Assembly: GCA_035506575.1 (NCBI GenBank)
Contig: DATJPD010000230.1
Location: 24,102 to 88,101, forward strand
Source: DATJPD01 sp035506575
Lineage (GTDB): Bacteria; Pseudomonadota; Alphaproteobacteria; CACIAM-22H2
Direction: 5' to 3'
Length of the DNA: 64,000 nucleotides
Shown here: positions 37,631 through 46,987 of the stretch, piece by piece
Numbering within the stretch: position 1 is the stretch's first letter
Layout of the letters: every line of letters starts with the position of its first letter
Translations under genes and position numbers: made by a program
Notes under the pieces: model-generated
Seen by the model: the letters and a program-made list of their open reading frames with translations, nothing else
Database searches by the model: none
What the model was told of the DNA's origin: nothing

Positions 37631-37681
37631 CGTGGCCTAACGTTCGGAATCCAATAGTCGCTGGAAGGGGGCGACGCGCTT

Positions 37682-38047
37682 ATGGCCAAAACGGTCCTGA
37701 TCGTTGAGGACAACGATCTCAACATGAAGCTCTTCCACGACTTATTGGAAGCGCACGGGTACGCAACCATTCAGACCAAGGATGGGATGGAGGCGATGAA
37801 GCTCGCGCGCGAGCATCGTCCGGACCTCATCCTGATGGACATCCAGCTCCCCGAGATTTCCGGGCTGGAGGTCACGAAATGGTTGAAAGAGGACCCCGAT
37901 CTGCGTCGCATCCCGGTTGTCGCGGTGACCGCGTTCGCGATGAAGGGGGATGAGGAGAAAATCCGCCAGGGCGGTTGCGAAGCGTACATCGCCAAGCCGA
38001 TTTCGGTGGTAAAGTTCCTCGAGACGGTGGCGAAGCTCCTGAACTAG
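37682..38047 (+). CDS. divK: Single-domain response regulator DivK
   Basis: 121 aa, one receiver domain and no output domain. The phospho-acceptor is Asp53 (LMDIQLPE), with acidic residues at positions 10-11 and Lys in YIAKPIS. In Caulobacter DivK phosphorylation sets cell fate by acting on DivL, CckA and thus CtrA, and also on PleD. It lies 21 bp upstream of pleD, as in other alphaproteobacteria. Confidence 0.95.
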   Translation: MAKTVLIVEDNDLNMKLFHDLLEAHGYATIQTKDGMEAMKLAREHRPDLILMDIQLPEISGLEVTKWLKEDPDLRRIPVVAVTAFAMKGDEEKIRQGGCEAYIAKPISVVKFLETVAKLLN

Positions 38048-38068
38048 CGCCACCTTAGGGGTGGGTGG

Positions 38069-39469
38069 ATGACCGCACGGGTCCTGGTCGTCGACGATAC
38101 GATCGCCAACGTCAAGCTGCTCGAAGCGAAGCTCGCCGTCGAGTATTTCGACGTGGTCACGGCGTCGAACGGCGCCGAGGCGATCGCGCTCGCCACCCAA
38201 AATCCGCCGGACATCGTGCTGCTCGACATCATGATGCCGGGCATGGACGGGTTCGAAGTGTGTCGCCGGCTCAAGGCCGACGGGCGCACCGCGCATGTGC
38301 CGGTCATCATGGTCACTGCCTTGTCTGACGCCGAAGACCGCGTACGCGGTCTTGAGTCCGGCGCGGACGACTTCCTGACCAAGCCGGTCAACGACGTCGC
38401 TCTCTACGCCCGCATCCGCTCGCTCGTCCGCCTCAAGATGACGGCCGACGAATGGCGTCTGCGCCAGGCCACCGGCAGCCATCTCGGCATGCTGGTCGAT
38501 GACAACGCGGCCAAGCCCAAGGCCGGCGGCGGCGGCAATCTCCTGGTGGTCGAGGACAACGCCGCCTACGCCGAGCGCTTGCGCCGCGCGCTGGCACCCG
38601 ACAACGATGTGCTCGACGTCATCACCCAGCCGAACGAAGTGCTGACGCGCGCCAACGAAGGCCTCTACGACGTGCTCGTCGTGAGCCTCGTGCTGCGCGA
38701 GACCGACGGCCTGCGCCTCTGCGCCCAGATCCGCTCGCAGGCGCACACGCGCAACATCCCGCTCATCGCGCTCGTCGAGGACGGCGACTATCCGCGGATC
38801 GCCAAGGCGCTCGACCTCGGCGTGAACGATTACGTCCTGCGCTCGGCCGACAGCCAGGAGATCCTGGCCCGCTGCCGCACCCAGATCCGGCGCCGCCGCT
38901 ACCAGGACGGCCTGCGCGCGACGTTCGAGCGCAACGTGGCGCTGGCGCTCATCGACAGCCTGACCAGCCTCTATAACCGCCGCTACCTGACCGCCCACCT
39001 CGCGGCGCTGATGGACCGCACCTTGCGGACCGGCAAGCCGCTGTCGCTTCTGATGATCGACGTCGATCACTTCAAGAAGGTGAACGACACCTACGGCCAT
39101 GCGGTGGGCGATGAAGTATTGATCGCGGTCGCCGACCGTCTGTCGCGCCACCTGCGGAGCTTCGACACGGTCGCGCGCTGGGGCGGGGAAGAGTTCGTCG
39201 TGGTGATGCCGGAGGCCGAGCCGCGCGTGGCCATGGCCGTGGCCGACCGTCTGCGCCGCAAGATCGCCGACGATCCCGTCCCGGTGAAGCACGACGTGGG
39301 ACAGCTCAACCTGACCATCAGCATCGGTGTGGCCGTGACTGGCGACGACCTCGCCACGCCCGACGACCTGCTGCGGCACGCCGATGCCGCCATGTACGAG
39401 GCCAAGAACCAGGGCCGCAACCGGGTCATCCTCGCCGACCCGGCCCAGCTGAACGCGAAAAGAGCTTAA
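38069..39469 (+). CDS. pleD: Diguanylate cyclase response regulator PleD
   Basis: 466 aa: receiver 1 (about 1-120, Asp53), receiver 2 (about 155-275), GGDEF domain (about 290-460). Receiver 2 has Ser206 where the phospho-Asp would be, so it is an adaptor, as in Caulobacter. The active site is GGEEF (372-376) with an inhibitory RSFD site (363-366) five residues before it, so product feedback is expected. Phosphorylation through the DivK network makes it produce c-di-GMP at the cell pole. Confidence 0.97.
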   Translation: MTARVLVVDDTIANVKLLEAKLAVEYFDVVTASNGAEAIALATQNPPDIVLLDIMMPGMDGFEVCRRLKADGRTAHVPVIMVTALSDAEDRVRGLESGADDFLTKPVNDVALYARIRSLVRLKMTADEWRLRQATGSHLGMLVDDNAAKPKAGGGGNLLVVEDNAAYAERLRRALAPDNDVLDVITQPNEVLTRANEGLYDVLVVSLVLRETDGLRLCAQIRSQAHTRNIPLIALVEDGDYPRIAKALDLGVNDYVLRSADSQEILARCRTQIRRRRYQDGLRATFERNVALALIDSLTSLYNRRYLTAHLAALMDRTLRTGKPLSLLMIDVDHFKKVNDTYGHAVGDEVLIAVADRLSRHLRSFDTVARWGGEEFVVVMPEAEPRVAMAVADRLRRKIADDPVPVKHDVGQLNLTISIGVAVTGDDLATPDDLLRHADAAMYEAKNQGRNRVILADPAQLNAKRA

Positions 39470-39477
39470 GCCTCCCT

Positions 39478-39561
39478 CGCCATGCCGGCGAAAGCCGGCA
39501 TGCAGGGCAAGTGCGGAACGATCCCAGGTTTTCGCTGGATCCCGGCTTGCGCCGGGATGAC
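39478..39561. repeat. Intergenic palindromic repeat, family B, copy 2
   Basis: An 84-bp element with hairpins ATGCCGGCGAAAGCCGGCAT and ATCCCGGCTTGCGCCGGGAT. Its plan (two GC stems, a middle CTGGAT, ending GATGACG) matches the copy at 26051-26120 though bases differ. It fills the convergent gap between pleD and rpmG and may also end both transcripts. Confidence 0.75.
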
Positions 39562-39576
39562 GCGGCTAACGCTGCG

Positions 39577-39744
39577 TCACTTGATCTTGGCTTCTTTGAA
39601 CTGGACGTGCTTGCGCGCGACCGGGTCGTATTTGCGCAAGGTCAGCTTCTCGGTGTTCTTCTTCGGGTTCTTGTGCGTCACGTAATAGAATCCCGTGTCC
39701 GCTGTGCTGACGAGTTTGATCCACAATTGCTTGGACTTAGCCAT
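39577..39744 (-). CDS. rpmG: 50S ribosomal protein L33
   Basis: 55 aa, reading MAKSKQLWIKLVSTADTGFY at the N-terminus, then THKNPKKNTEKLTLRKYDP. The cysteines of zinc-type L33 are absent, so this is the Cys-free form. Position downstream of divK-pleD on the opposite strand is conserved in Caulobacter-like relatives. Confidence 0.95.
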   Translation of the reverse strand: MAKSKQLWIKLVSTADTGFYYVTHKNPKKNTEKLTLRKYDPVARKHVQFKEAKIK

Positions 39745-39830
39745 GACTTTGACCGCTTAGGGTGAGGTGGGCAGGGGCCCCTTGGCGGCGGACCATACAG
39801 GGCACCGCCGCGAGGTTCAAGCCCGCCGGC

Positions 39831-41456
39831 TTACTTGGCCTCCGCCTTCGCCTCGGCCGACTTCGCCGGCACCGGCTTGGCCTCGGCGGACATGGTCGCC
39901 GCCGACAGCGCCCGGGCATAGAGCTTGCGGTCGCCGAGCAGGGCCCTGGCCACGTCGAGGTCGGCGTCGTGCTCGTGGGTGTCCGGCGGGCAGATCTGGC
40001 GGAGCTGCTTAAGGGCCGCCATGTCCTCATGGTCGGCCGAGCGCCACTTGACCATGGTCGCGGCACTGGTGGCCTGGCCGTTCTTGACCTCGTCGACGTA
40101 GAAGCTCGCCGGCTGGGTGGGGTTCGTGCACACCATCGGCATCACGCCGAGGTCCGCGATCGGATAGCCCGAGGGCGAGAAGAAGCGCGCCCAGGTGAGG
40201 ATCAGCTCGCCGTCGTTGGGCATCGGGATGACGGTCTGGACCGTGCCCTTGCCGTAGGTCGCGGTCCCCACGACCACCGCGCGGCCGTTGTCCTGCAGGG
40301 CTGCGGCGACGATCTCCGAGGCCGAGGCCGAGGAGCCGTTGACCAGCACCACGAGCGGGATGCCTTCGCCGACCTGGCCTTTGGCGGCGAAGCTCGCCTG
40401 GGCGCTCGCCGGGTGGCGGCCGCGGGTCGAGACAATGGCGCCGTCCGAGAGGAAGAGGTCCGCCGTGGCCACCGCCTGGTCGAGAAGCCCGCCGAGATTG
40501 CCGCGCAGGTCGAGGATCATGCCGTCCATGTTCGGGCCGATCTCGCGCCGGGCGCGGCGGACCGCCGCGGTGAGGGCCTCGCCGGTCTCCGAATTGAACG
40601 TGAGGACGTGAACATAAGCGGTGTCGCCGTCGCGCTTGTAGACGACCGACGGCGGAACAATGAGCGCCCGTACCATCGACAGCTCGACCGGGGCCGCAGC
40701 GCCGCTGCGCGCCACGGTGAGCCGCACGGGAGCCCCCACCGAACCGCGCAGGCGGTCGACCACGTCGGCGGTCGTCAGGTTGACAGTCGGCTCGTCGTCG
40801 ATCTGGACGATGTCGTCGCCCTGGCGCAAGCCGCTGCGCGCGGCCGGGGTGTCGTCCATGACGGTGGCGACGCGGACCTTCTTGTCCTTGTCCTCGATCG
40901 TGATGCCGATGCCGCCGAAGCCGTCGCGCGACGCCCGCTGTTCGCTGGCGGCCACCTTGCCGGCGTAGCGCGAGTAGACGTCGAGATGGCTCAGCATCCC
41001 CTGGATCATCGTCTGGTAGATCTTCTCGCTGTCGGCCGCCCGGAGTGCCGGAGAATGCTCGCGGCCGACGTCGATGGCGGCGACCGTCATCTGGCCCCAG
41101 CCGTATCCGTCGTCGTCCTTGGGGCGCTTGTAGCTGGCGAGGATCTCTTGGTCATAGACCACGTCATAGCGGTCGTCGACGCGGGTGACGGAGAATTTGG
41201 GGTCGATCTTCGAGAGGTTGTTGAAGCCGTTCTGCGCCACGTCGCGCAGCGCCACGGGCTTGATGTACTTCTCGAAGAGCTGGTCATAAGCGGTGGCAAA
41301 GAAGCGGGTCGAGCCGCTGGGCAGCGCGTTCGGTGTGTCGGGATGGGCGTACTCGCGAGCCCCGGCGCAGGCAGTCACGAACAGCAGGACGGTGAGGACG
41401 ATCGGACCGCACCGGCGCGCCACGGCGCTGCCCCACCCGCAATTCACATTGTCCAT
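39831..41456 (-). CDS. S41 family carboxy-terminal protease, predicted lipoprotein
   Basis: 541 aa. The N-terminal signal ends in a lipobox (VTAC), so the protein is probably lipid-anchored. A PDZ domain follows (GIGITIEDKDKKVRV, LRQGDDIVQIDDEP), then the S41 domain with Ser in NGSSASASEIVAAAL and Lys in ATYGKGTVQT. The C-terminus carries a Lys/Ala/Glu-rich repeat. CtpA-type proteases process periplasmic proteins and peptidoglycan enzymes. Translation from the chosen ATG keeps the signal short; a 16-residue extension was rejected. Confidence 0.88.
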   Translation of the reverse strand: MDNVNCGWGSAVARRCGPIVLTVLLFVTACAGAREYAHPDTPNALPSGSTRFFATAYDQLFEKYIKPVALRDVAQNGFNNLSKIDPKFSVTRVDDRYDVVYDQEILASYKRPKDDDGYGWGQMTVAAIDVGREHSPALRAADSEKIYQTMIQGMLSHLDVYSRYAGKVAASEQRASRDGFGGIGITIEDKDKKVRVATVMDDTPAARSGLRQGDDIVQIDDEPTVNLTTADVVDRLRGSVGAPVRLTVARSGAAAPVELSMVRALIVPPSVVYKRDGDTAYVHVLTFNSETGEALTAAVRRARREIGPNMDGMILDLRGNLGGLLDQAVATADLFLSDGAIVSTRGRHPASAQASFAAKGQVGEGIPLVVLVNGSSASASEIVAAALQDNGRAVVVGTATYGKGTVQTVIPMPNDGELILTWARFFSPSGYPIADLGVMPMVCTNPTQPASFYVDEVKNGQATSAATMVKWRSADHEDMAALKQLRQICPPDTHEHDADLDVARALLGDRKLYARALSAATMSAEAKPVPAKSAEAKAEAK

Positions 41457-41469
41457 CGAAATTGCCCCG

Positions 41470-41877
41470 TTACCCTTTGATCTTGTTAGCCCAATGCAAA
41501 GCAATAACCGCGCCTTTGACCCTGGGCAGCAACGTGAGGGTCAGGAGCAACGCCAACGGCACCCAAAGAGCGAAATGCACCCACTGGGGTGGGTGGCACA
41601 GCTCTTCGAGGATCAGCATCGATGGCACGATGATGTGGCCTACGAGCAAGATGGTGAAATACGGCGGTGCATCGTCCGACCGGATATCACCGACAGCCAA
41701 GCCACAGCGTAGGCAGACATCGTTAACTTTTAGATAACGGCGGTAAAGATGCGTCTCGCCGCACGCCGGACACCGCTGGGCGAGGCCGCGGCGCACACCA
41801 TGGAACCACGAAAACGGACGCCCCCCTGACGTACGATCGGTGCTGGAGGCAGCCCCCGCCGCCTGACGCTGATGCAT
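41470..41877 (-). CDS. DUF983 family membrane protein
   Basis: 135 aa. A zinc-ribbon-like pair, CPACG and CLRCG, lies before two membrane helices (about residues 72-92 and 98-118). This is the DUF983 layout, common in alphaproteobacteria and of unknown role. It lies 13 bp upstream of the S41 protease gene and just after rnr, so it may be co-transcribed with both. Confidence 0.82.
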   Translation of the reverse strand: MHQRQAAGAASSTDRTSGGRPFSWFHGVRRGLAQRCPACGETHLYRRYLKVNDVCLRCGLAVGDIRSDDAPPYFTILLVGHIIVPSMLILEELCHPPQWVHFALWVPLALLLTLTLLPRVKGAVIALHWANKIKG

Positions 41878-41939
41878 GTCGCATCAGTCGCATAACACTG
41901 TGGCAAAAGCTAGTCAGGAGCCGCCATTTTGCGGCTATT

Positions 41940-44156
41940 TCAGCGGTGTTTGCGTCCTCTCGCCATGCGCGCGCGGTGTCCGCGTGCGGCGCGCTCGCGA
42001 TCGCTCTCGCGCCGCGGCGCGCGGCGCCCTCCGCTGTCCAGAATCTCGAATGTAAGGCCGCCGGTGACCGGCTGCGCCTCGACCAGGCGGACCTCGACCG
42101 ATTCGCCCAGCGTATAGGCCTGGCCGGACGGTCCGAGCAGGCGGTGGCGCTTGGGGTCATGCCGGTAATAGCCGCCCGCCAGCGAGCGCATCGGCACGAA
42201 TCCGTCGGCGCCCAGATTGTCGAGGGTGACGAACAGGCCGAACTTGACCACGCCTGAGATGCGGCCGGCGAAGCGGGCGCCGATGCGGTCTTTGAGCCAG
42301 GCGACGACGTACCGGTTGAGCGCGTCGCGCTCAGCCGCCGCGGCCCGCCGTTCGGTCATGGAGATGTGGTCCGCGGCGTCGTGGAAATCGACTGGCCCCG
42401 CCTCGAACAAGGCACCCTCGCCGAGCTTCAGGCCGGTGATCAGCGCCCGGTGCACCAGGAGATCCGAGTAGCGCCGGATCGGCGAGGTGAAATGCGCATA
42501 GCGCGTGAGCGCCAGGCCGAAATGGCCGCGGTTGTCGGGGCTGTAGACGGCCATCGACTGGCTGCGCAGCACCAGGTCGTTCACCAGATGGCGGAACGGC
42601 GTCGGCGCCGCCCATTCGAGGATCCGGTTGAAATGGTGCGGCTTCAGCACCTGGCCGCGCGCCAGGCGATAGCCGAGGCCGTCGAGCACCTCGCGCAAAT
42701 TCTCGAGCTTGGCCGGGTCCGGCGGTTCGTGCACGCGGTACATGCACGGCAGCCGCAGCTCCTCGAGGGTCTCGGCCGCGCACACATTTGCGAGGATCAT
42801 GAACTCCTCGATCAGGCGGTGGCTGTCGTACCGGGCGCGCGGCACGATCCGCTCGATCCGTCCCTGCAGGTCCATCTCGACCTTGCGTTCCTCGAGGTCG
42901 AGCTCGAGCGTGCCGCGCTTGCCGCGCGCTTGGGCGAGCGACCGATAGGCGGCGTAGAGCGGCTCGATGACCGGCTTGCGCAGGCTTTCGGGGGCGCCGT
43001 TGGGCCTGCGGTCCGCGCTCGCCTGCGCCTGGTCATAGGTGAGGCGGGCGGCTGAGCGGATCATGGTGCGGGTGAAGCGGTGACGGCGTTTGTGGCCGTG
43101 GGCGTCGATCCAGATATGCACCGCGAGTGCGGGGCGATCCTCATCCGGGCGCAGCGAGCACAGATCGTTGGACAGCCGCTCGGGCAGCATCGGCACCACG
43201 CGGTCGGGGAAATAGACGGAGTTGCCGCGTTCGTATGCCGCGCGGTCGAGGGTGGCACGCGGACGCACGTACCAGGCCACGTCGGCGATGGCCACGATCA
43301 GGTGGAAGCCGCCCGGGTTGCGGACATCGTCGTCCGCCTCGGCGAACACCGCGTCGTCGAAGTCGCGCGCGTCCTCGCCGTCGATCGTCACCAGCGGCAC
43401 TGCGCGCAGGTCTTCACGGTCGCCTAACGGTGCCGGCCGCGCGTGACGCACCTCGGCGAGGGCGGCGCCGGGGAACTCGGTCGGGATGTCGCGGCTCATG
43501 ATGGCGATCAGGCTGGCCGCGCGCGGCGCCTCGGCCGAGCCCAGGCGCTCGACGATCTTGGCGCGCGGCAGGCCCAGGCGATGCTGCGAGGTGACTTCCG
43601 CCAGCACCAGCTCGCCCGCTGTGGCGTCCTGCGCGTCGCCGGCCGCGACCATGAATTCGGTGCGGATCTTGCGGTCCGTCGGCTCGATGCGGCCACCCGC
43701 ACCGTCCGGGCGGAACACGCCGAGCAACCGTTCGGGGCCGCGCTCCATCCGGCGCAGGAGGTTGGCCAGGAACCGGCCGCCGCGGCGGCCGGCGATGCGC
43801 ACCAGGGCCCGGTCGCCGTCGGCGAGCGGAGCCTCTCCCGGCCGTGCGCGGATATGGATGATCGGCCGGCCGAGCTCGGGATCGACCGGATGGGCAAGGG
43901 CTTCGCCTTCCTCGGTGTCGACGTCGAACACCTCGACGACGAGCGAGGAGGGAAGGCGCTTCGGAGCAGCATGGCGCTCCCCGTCCGTGTCGCGCGTGAT
44001 CTCTTTCAGCAGCGCTTTCAGCTTGATCTTGTCGTTGCCGCGCACGCCGAAGGCGCGCGCGATGTCGCGCCGGGTCGAGTGGTCCGGGTTGTCGCGGAGA
44101 TAGGCCAAGAGCTGCTCCCGCGTCGGGAGCCCTGCCTTGGATTTACGTTCGGTCAA
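41940..44156 (-). CDS. rnr: Ribonuclease R
   Basis: 738 aa. An N-terminal winged-helix-like part is followed by cold-shock domains, the RNB catalytic domain with IDGEDARDFDDAVFAE, and a C-terminal S1 domain with a basic tail. It degrades structured RNA in the 3' to 5' direction. Upstream on the same strand is topA, with a repeat in between. The usual order topA-rnr is kept. Confidence 0.95.
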   Translation of the reverse strand: MTERKSKAGLPTREQLLAYLRDNPDHSTRRDIARAFGVRGNDKIKLKALLKEITRDTDGERHAAPKRLPSSLVVEVFDVDTEEGEALAHPVDPELGRPIIHIRARPGEAPLADGDRALVRIAGRRGGRFLANLLRRMERGPERLLGVFRPDGAGGRIEPTDRKIRTEFMVAAGDAQDATAGELVLAEVTSQHRLGLPRAKIVERLGSAEAPRAASLIAIMSRDIPTEFPGAALAEVRHARPAPLGDREDLRAVPLVTIDGEDARDFDDAVFAEADDDVRNPGGFHLIVAIADVAWYVRPRATLDRAAYERGNSVYFPDRVVPMLPERLSNDLCSLRPDEDRPALAVHIWIDAHGHKRRHRFTRTMIRSAARLTYDQAQASADRRPNGAPESLRKPVIEPLYAAYRSLAQARGKRGTLELDLEERKVEMDLQGRIERIVPRARYDSHRLIEEFMILANVCAAETLEELRLPCMYRVHEPPDPAKLENLREVLDGLGYRLARGQVLKPHHFNRILEWAAPTPFRHLVNDLVLRSQSMAVYSPDNRGHFGLALTRYAHFTSPIRRYSDLLVHRALITGLKLGEGALFEAGPVDFHDAADHISMTERRAAAAERDALNRYVVAWLKDRIGARFAGRISGVVKFGLFVTLDNLGADGFVPMRSLAGGYYRHDPKRHRLLGPSGQAYTLGESVEVRLVEAQPVTGGLTFEILDSGGRRAPRRESDRERAARGHRARMARGRKHR

Positions 44157-44172
44157 AGGATTTCAGAGGCTC

Positions 44173-44247
44173 CGTCGTCGCGAGCGCAGCGAAGCGATCC
44201 AGGTGAGTGCGACGGCCCTGGACTGCGTCGCTTGGTTCGCAGTGACG
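44173..44247. repeat. Intergenic palindromic repeat, family A, copy 2
   Basis: A 75-bp element starting CGTCGTCGCGAGCGCAGCGA and ending GCAGTGACG, in the topA-rnr gap. It has the same arms as the copies at 30439 and 62935, with a CCAG...CTGG centre. Confidence 0.85.
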
Positions 44248-44272
44248 GTACTACAATCGGTCCGATAGGGGA

Positions 44273-46930
44273 TCAATCGCCGTCGGCCGGGGCCGGGGCC
44301 GGGGCCTTCTTCTTGCCCCCCTTGGCCTTGCTTGCGGCGCGCCGCTTCGATCCGCCGCCCGCACCCATCTTCTCGTTGCGGGCGTTGATCCATTCGATCG
44401 CTTCCTCGAGGGTCACGTCCTCGATGCCGCGGCCTTTCGGCAGATTGGCGTAGGTCTTGCCGTGCTTGACGTAGGGCCCGTAGCGGCCCACGCCGGCGGT
44501 GATCATCTTGCTGTCGTCGGGATGCGGGCCGATCTCCTTCTGCGGGGTCGCGGGTGCTGCATTGCGGCGGCCGCGGTTCGGCTGCGCCAGGATCTCGACC
44601 GCGCGGTTGTTGCCGACGGTCAAGAGGTCCTGCGTGTTCTCGAGCGATTTGTACTTGCCGGCATGTTTCAGGTACGGCCCAAAACGCCCGAGCCCGGCAT
44701 AGATCATCTCGCCCGTCTCGGGATGCAGGCCCACCTCGCGCGGCAGCGCCAGCAGCTTGAGCGCCACGTCGAGCGTGATCGCATCGGGGGCGATGTCGCG
44801 CGGCAGGGAGACCCGCTTGGGCTTGATGCCTTCGGCACCTTCGCCGAGCTGGAGGTACAGCCCGAACGGACCTTTGCGCAAGGACACCATCTCGCCGGTC
44901 GCCGGGTCGACGCCCAGCGTGCGCGTGCCCTGCATCGCCGCACCGGCCTCGTCGCCGTTGGCGACGCTGAGCGAGCGCGTGTACTTGCACTCGGGATAGC
45001 GCGAGCAGCCGATGAAGGCGCCGCTCGTGCGGCTGAATTTGATGCCGAGCTGGCCCTCGCTGCACACCGGGCACTGGCGCGGATCCTTGCCGTCGCCGGT
45101 CTCGGGGAAGAAATGCGGGCGCAGCCGCTCGTTCACGACGTCGATGACCTCGCGGATGCTGCCGAGGCCGTCGATCAGGATCTTCACCGCCTCCTTGACC
45201 GGCGGCAGCAGGCGCGCGCCCTCGGGGGTCTTGCTGAAGCTCTTCCAGAACTCGCGCAGCACGGCCTTCCAGTTGGCGCGGCCGCCCGAGATGTCGTCGA
45301 GCTGGTCCTCGAGCTTGGCCGTGAAATCGTACTCCACGTAACGGTGGAAGAACGCCTCGAGGAAGGCGACCACCAGGCGGCCGCGGTCCTCGGGGATGAA
45401 GCGGCGCTTGTCGAGCCGCACATAGCCGCGGTCCTGCAGCACCTCGATGATGCTGGCATAGGTCGAAGGGCGGCCGATGCCGAGCTCTTCGAGGCGCTTG
45501 ACCAGGCTCGCCTCGGAATAGCGGGGCGGCGGCTGGGTGAAATGCTGCTCGGGCTTGACCGCGTCGCGCGCCGTCGCATCGCCCTCGGCCATCGCCGGCA
45601 GGATCTTGCTGTCGTCCTCGGCGTCGCCCGGATCGTCGGTGTCCTCGCGATAGACCGCGAGGAAGCCCTCGAACACGATGATCGAGCCGGTGGCGCGCAG
45701 CACGACCTTGCGGTCGGCAGAGGAAACGTCCACGGCGGTCTGGTCGAGCTGGGCGCTCTCCATCTCGCTTGCGATGGTGCGGCGCCAGATCAGCTCGTAG
45801 AGCCGTCGCTGGTCGTTGTCGAGATAATCGGCCACGTCCTCGGGCCGCCGCGTGAGGTCGGTCGGGCGGATCGCCTCGTGCGCTTCCTGCGCGTTCTTGG
45901 CCTGGGTCTTCCAGGCGCGCGGGCTTTCGGGCACGAAGTTCGGGCCGAACTGCTTGCCGATCAGCTGGCGCGCCGCGGCGATCGCTTCCTGTGAGAGCGT
46001 CACGCTGTCGGTTCGCATATAGGTGATGAGGCCGACCGTCTCGCCGCCGATATCGGCACCCTCGTAGAGCTGCTGGGCGAGGCGCATGGTGCGCGAGGCG
46101 CCGAAGCCGAGCTTGCGCGAGGCCTCCTGCTGCAAGGTGGAGGTGGTGAAGGGCGGCAGGGGATTGCGCCGCGTGCGCTTCTTCTCGATCGACGTGACGG
46201 TGAACGGATCGCCCGCGTTGATGGCGGCGACGGCGCGCTTGGCCGCGTCCTCGGTGCCGAGGTCGAACTTCTCGAGCTTCTTGCCGTCGAGATGGGTGAG
46301 CTTTGCGGTGAAGGTCTGGCCGGCGGGGGTGCGGAGGTCGACGTCGACCGTCCAGTACTCCTGCGGCTTGAAGCTTTCGATCTCGGTCTCGCGCTCGCAG
46401 ATGATGAGCAGCGCCACCGACTGCACGCGGCCGGCCGAGCGGCTGCCGGGCATGCGGCGCCACAGCACCGGCGACAGGGTGAAGCCGACCAGGAAATCGA
46501 GTGCGCGGCGGGCGAGGTAGGCTTCGACCAGGTCTGAGTCGATGTCGCGCGGATGCTTCATCGCCTCGAGGATCGCGGTCTTGGTGATCTCGTTGAAGAC
46601 GACGCGCTTCACGTCGATCTTGCCGAGGCGCTTGGCCTCGGCGAGCACCTCGCGCAGATGCCAGGAGATGGCCTCGCCCTCGCGGTCCGGGTCGGTCGCG
46701 AGATAGAGGCGCTTCGCCCCCTTCAAAGCCTTGGTGATCTCGCCGAGCGGCCGCTTGGCGCGGTCGCCGACCTCCCAGTGCATGTCGAAGTCGCGGTCCG
46801 GCTCGACCGCGCCATCCTTTTCGACGAGGTCGCGCACATGCCCGAAGCTCGCGAGCACTTTGTACTCGGAGCCCAGATATTTGTTGATGGTCTTCGCCTT
46901 GGCCGGCGATTCAACAATCACGAGGTCCAT
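44273..46930 (-). CDS. topA: DNA topoisomerase I
   Basis: 885 aa type IA enzyme that relaxes negative supercoils. The Toprim domain opens with VIVESPAKAKTINKYLG and has TDPDREGEAIS; the active-site Tyr304 is in LITYMRTDSV. One zinc-ribbon has CPVC and CSRYPEC; further C-terminal repeats resemble topoisomerase I zinc-ribbon units that have lost Cys (GLYLQLGEG, FGPYLKHAGKYKSL, YGPYVKHGKTYANL). A Lys/Ala-rich tail ends the protein. It lies downstream of dprA, a conserved pairing. Confidence 0.97.
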   Translation of the reverse strand: MDLVIVESPAKAKTINKYLGSEYKVLASFGHVRDLVEKDGAVEPDRDFDMHWEVGDRAKRPLGEITKALKGAKRLYLATDPDREGEAISWHLREVLAEAKRLGKIDVKRVVFNEITKTAILEAMKHPRDIDSDLVEAYLARRALDFLVGFTLSPVLWRRMPGSRSAGRVQSVALLIICERETEIESFKPQEYWTVDVDLRTPAGQTFTAKLTHLDGKKLEKFDLGTEDAAKRAVAAINAGDPFTVTSIEKKRTRRNPLPPFTTSTLQQEASRKLGFGASRTMRLAQQLYEGADIGGETVGLITYMRTDSVTLSQEAIAAARQLIGKQFGPNFVPESPRAWKTQAKNAQEAHEAIRPTDLTRRPEDVADYLDNDQRRLYELIWRRTIASEMESAQLDQTAVDVSSADRKVVLRATGSIIVFEGFLAVYREDTDDPGDAEDDSKILPAMAEGDATARDAVKPEQHFTQPPPRYSEASLVKRLEELGIGRPSTYASIIEVLQDRGYVRLDKRRFIPEDRGRLVVAFLEAFFHRYVEYDFTAKLEDQLDDISGGRANWKAVLREFWKSFSKTPEGARLLPPVKEAVKILIDGLGSIREVIDVVNERLRPHFFPETGDGKDPRQCPVCSEGQLGIKFSRTSGAFIGCSRYPECKYTRSLSVANGDEAGAAMQGTRTLGVDPATGEMVSLRKGPFGLYLQLGEGAEGIKPKRVSLPRDIAPDAITLDVALKLLALPREVGLHPETGEMIYAGLGRFGPYLKHAGKYKSLENTQDLLTVGNNRAVEILAQPNRGRRNAAPATPQKEIGPHPDDSKMITAGVGRYGPYVKHGKTYANLPKGRGIEDVTLEEAIEWINARNEKMGAGGGSKRRAASKAKGGKKKAPAPAPADGD

Positions 46931-46987
46931 AGGCGACTAAGTTATCCACTGAAGGTTAAAATACACTTTACCAACTAGTAATCTGAT

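Noticed and set aside
44273..44900. Separate gene at the topA C-terminus
   Set aside because: The repeats there are degenerate topoisomerase I C-terminal units in the same frame, with no start or ribosome-binding site of their own.
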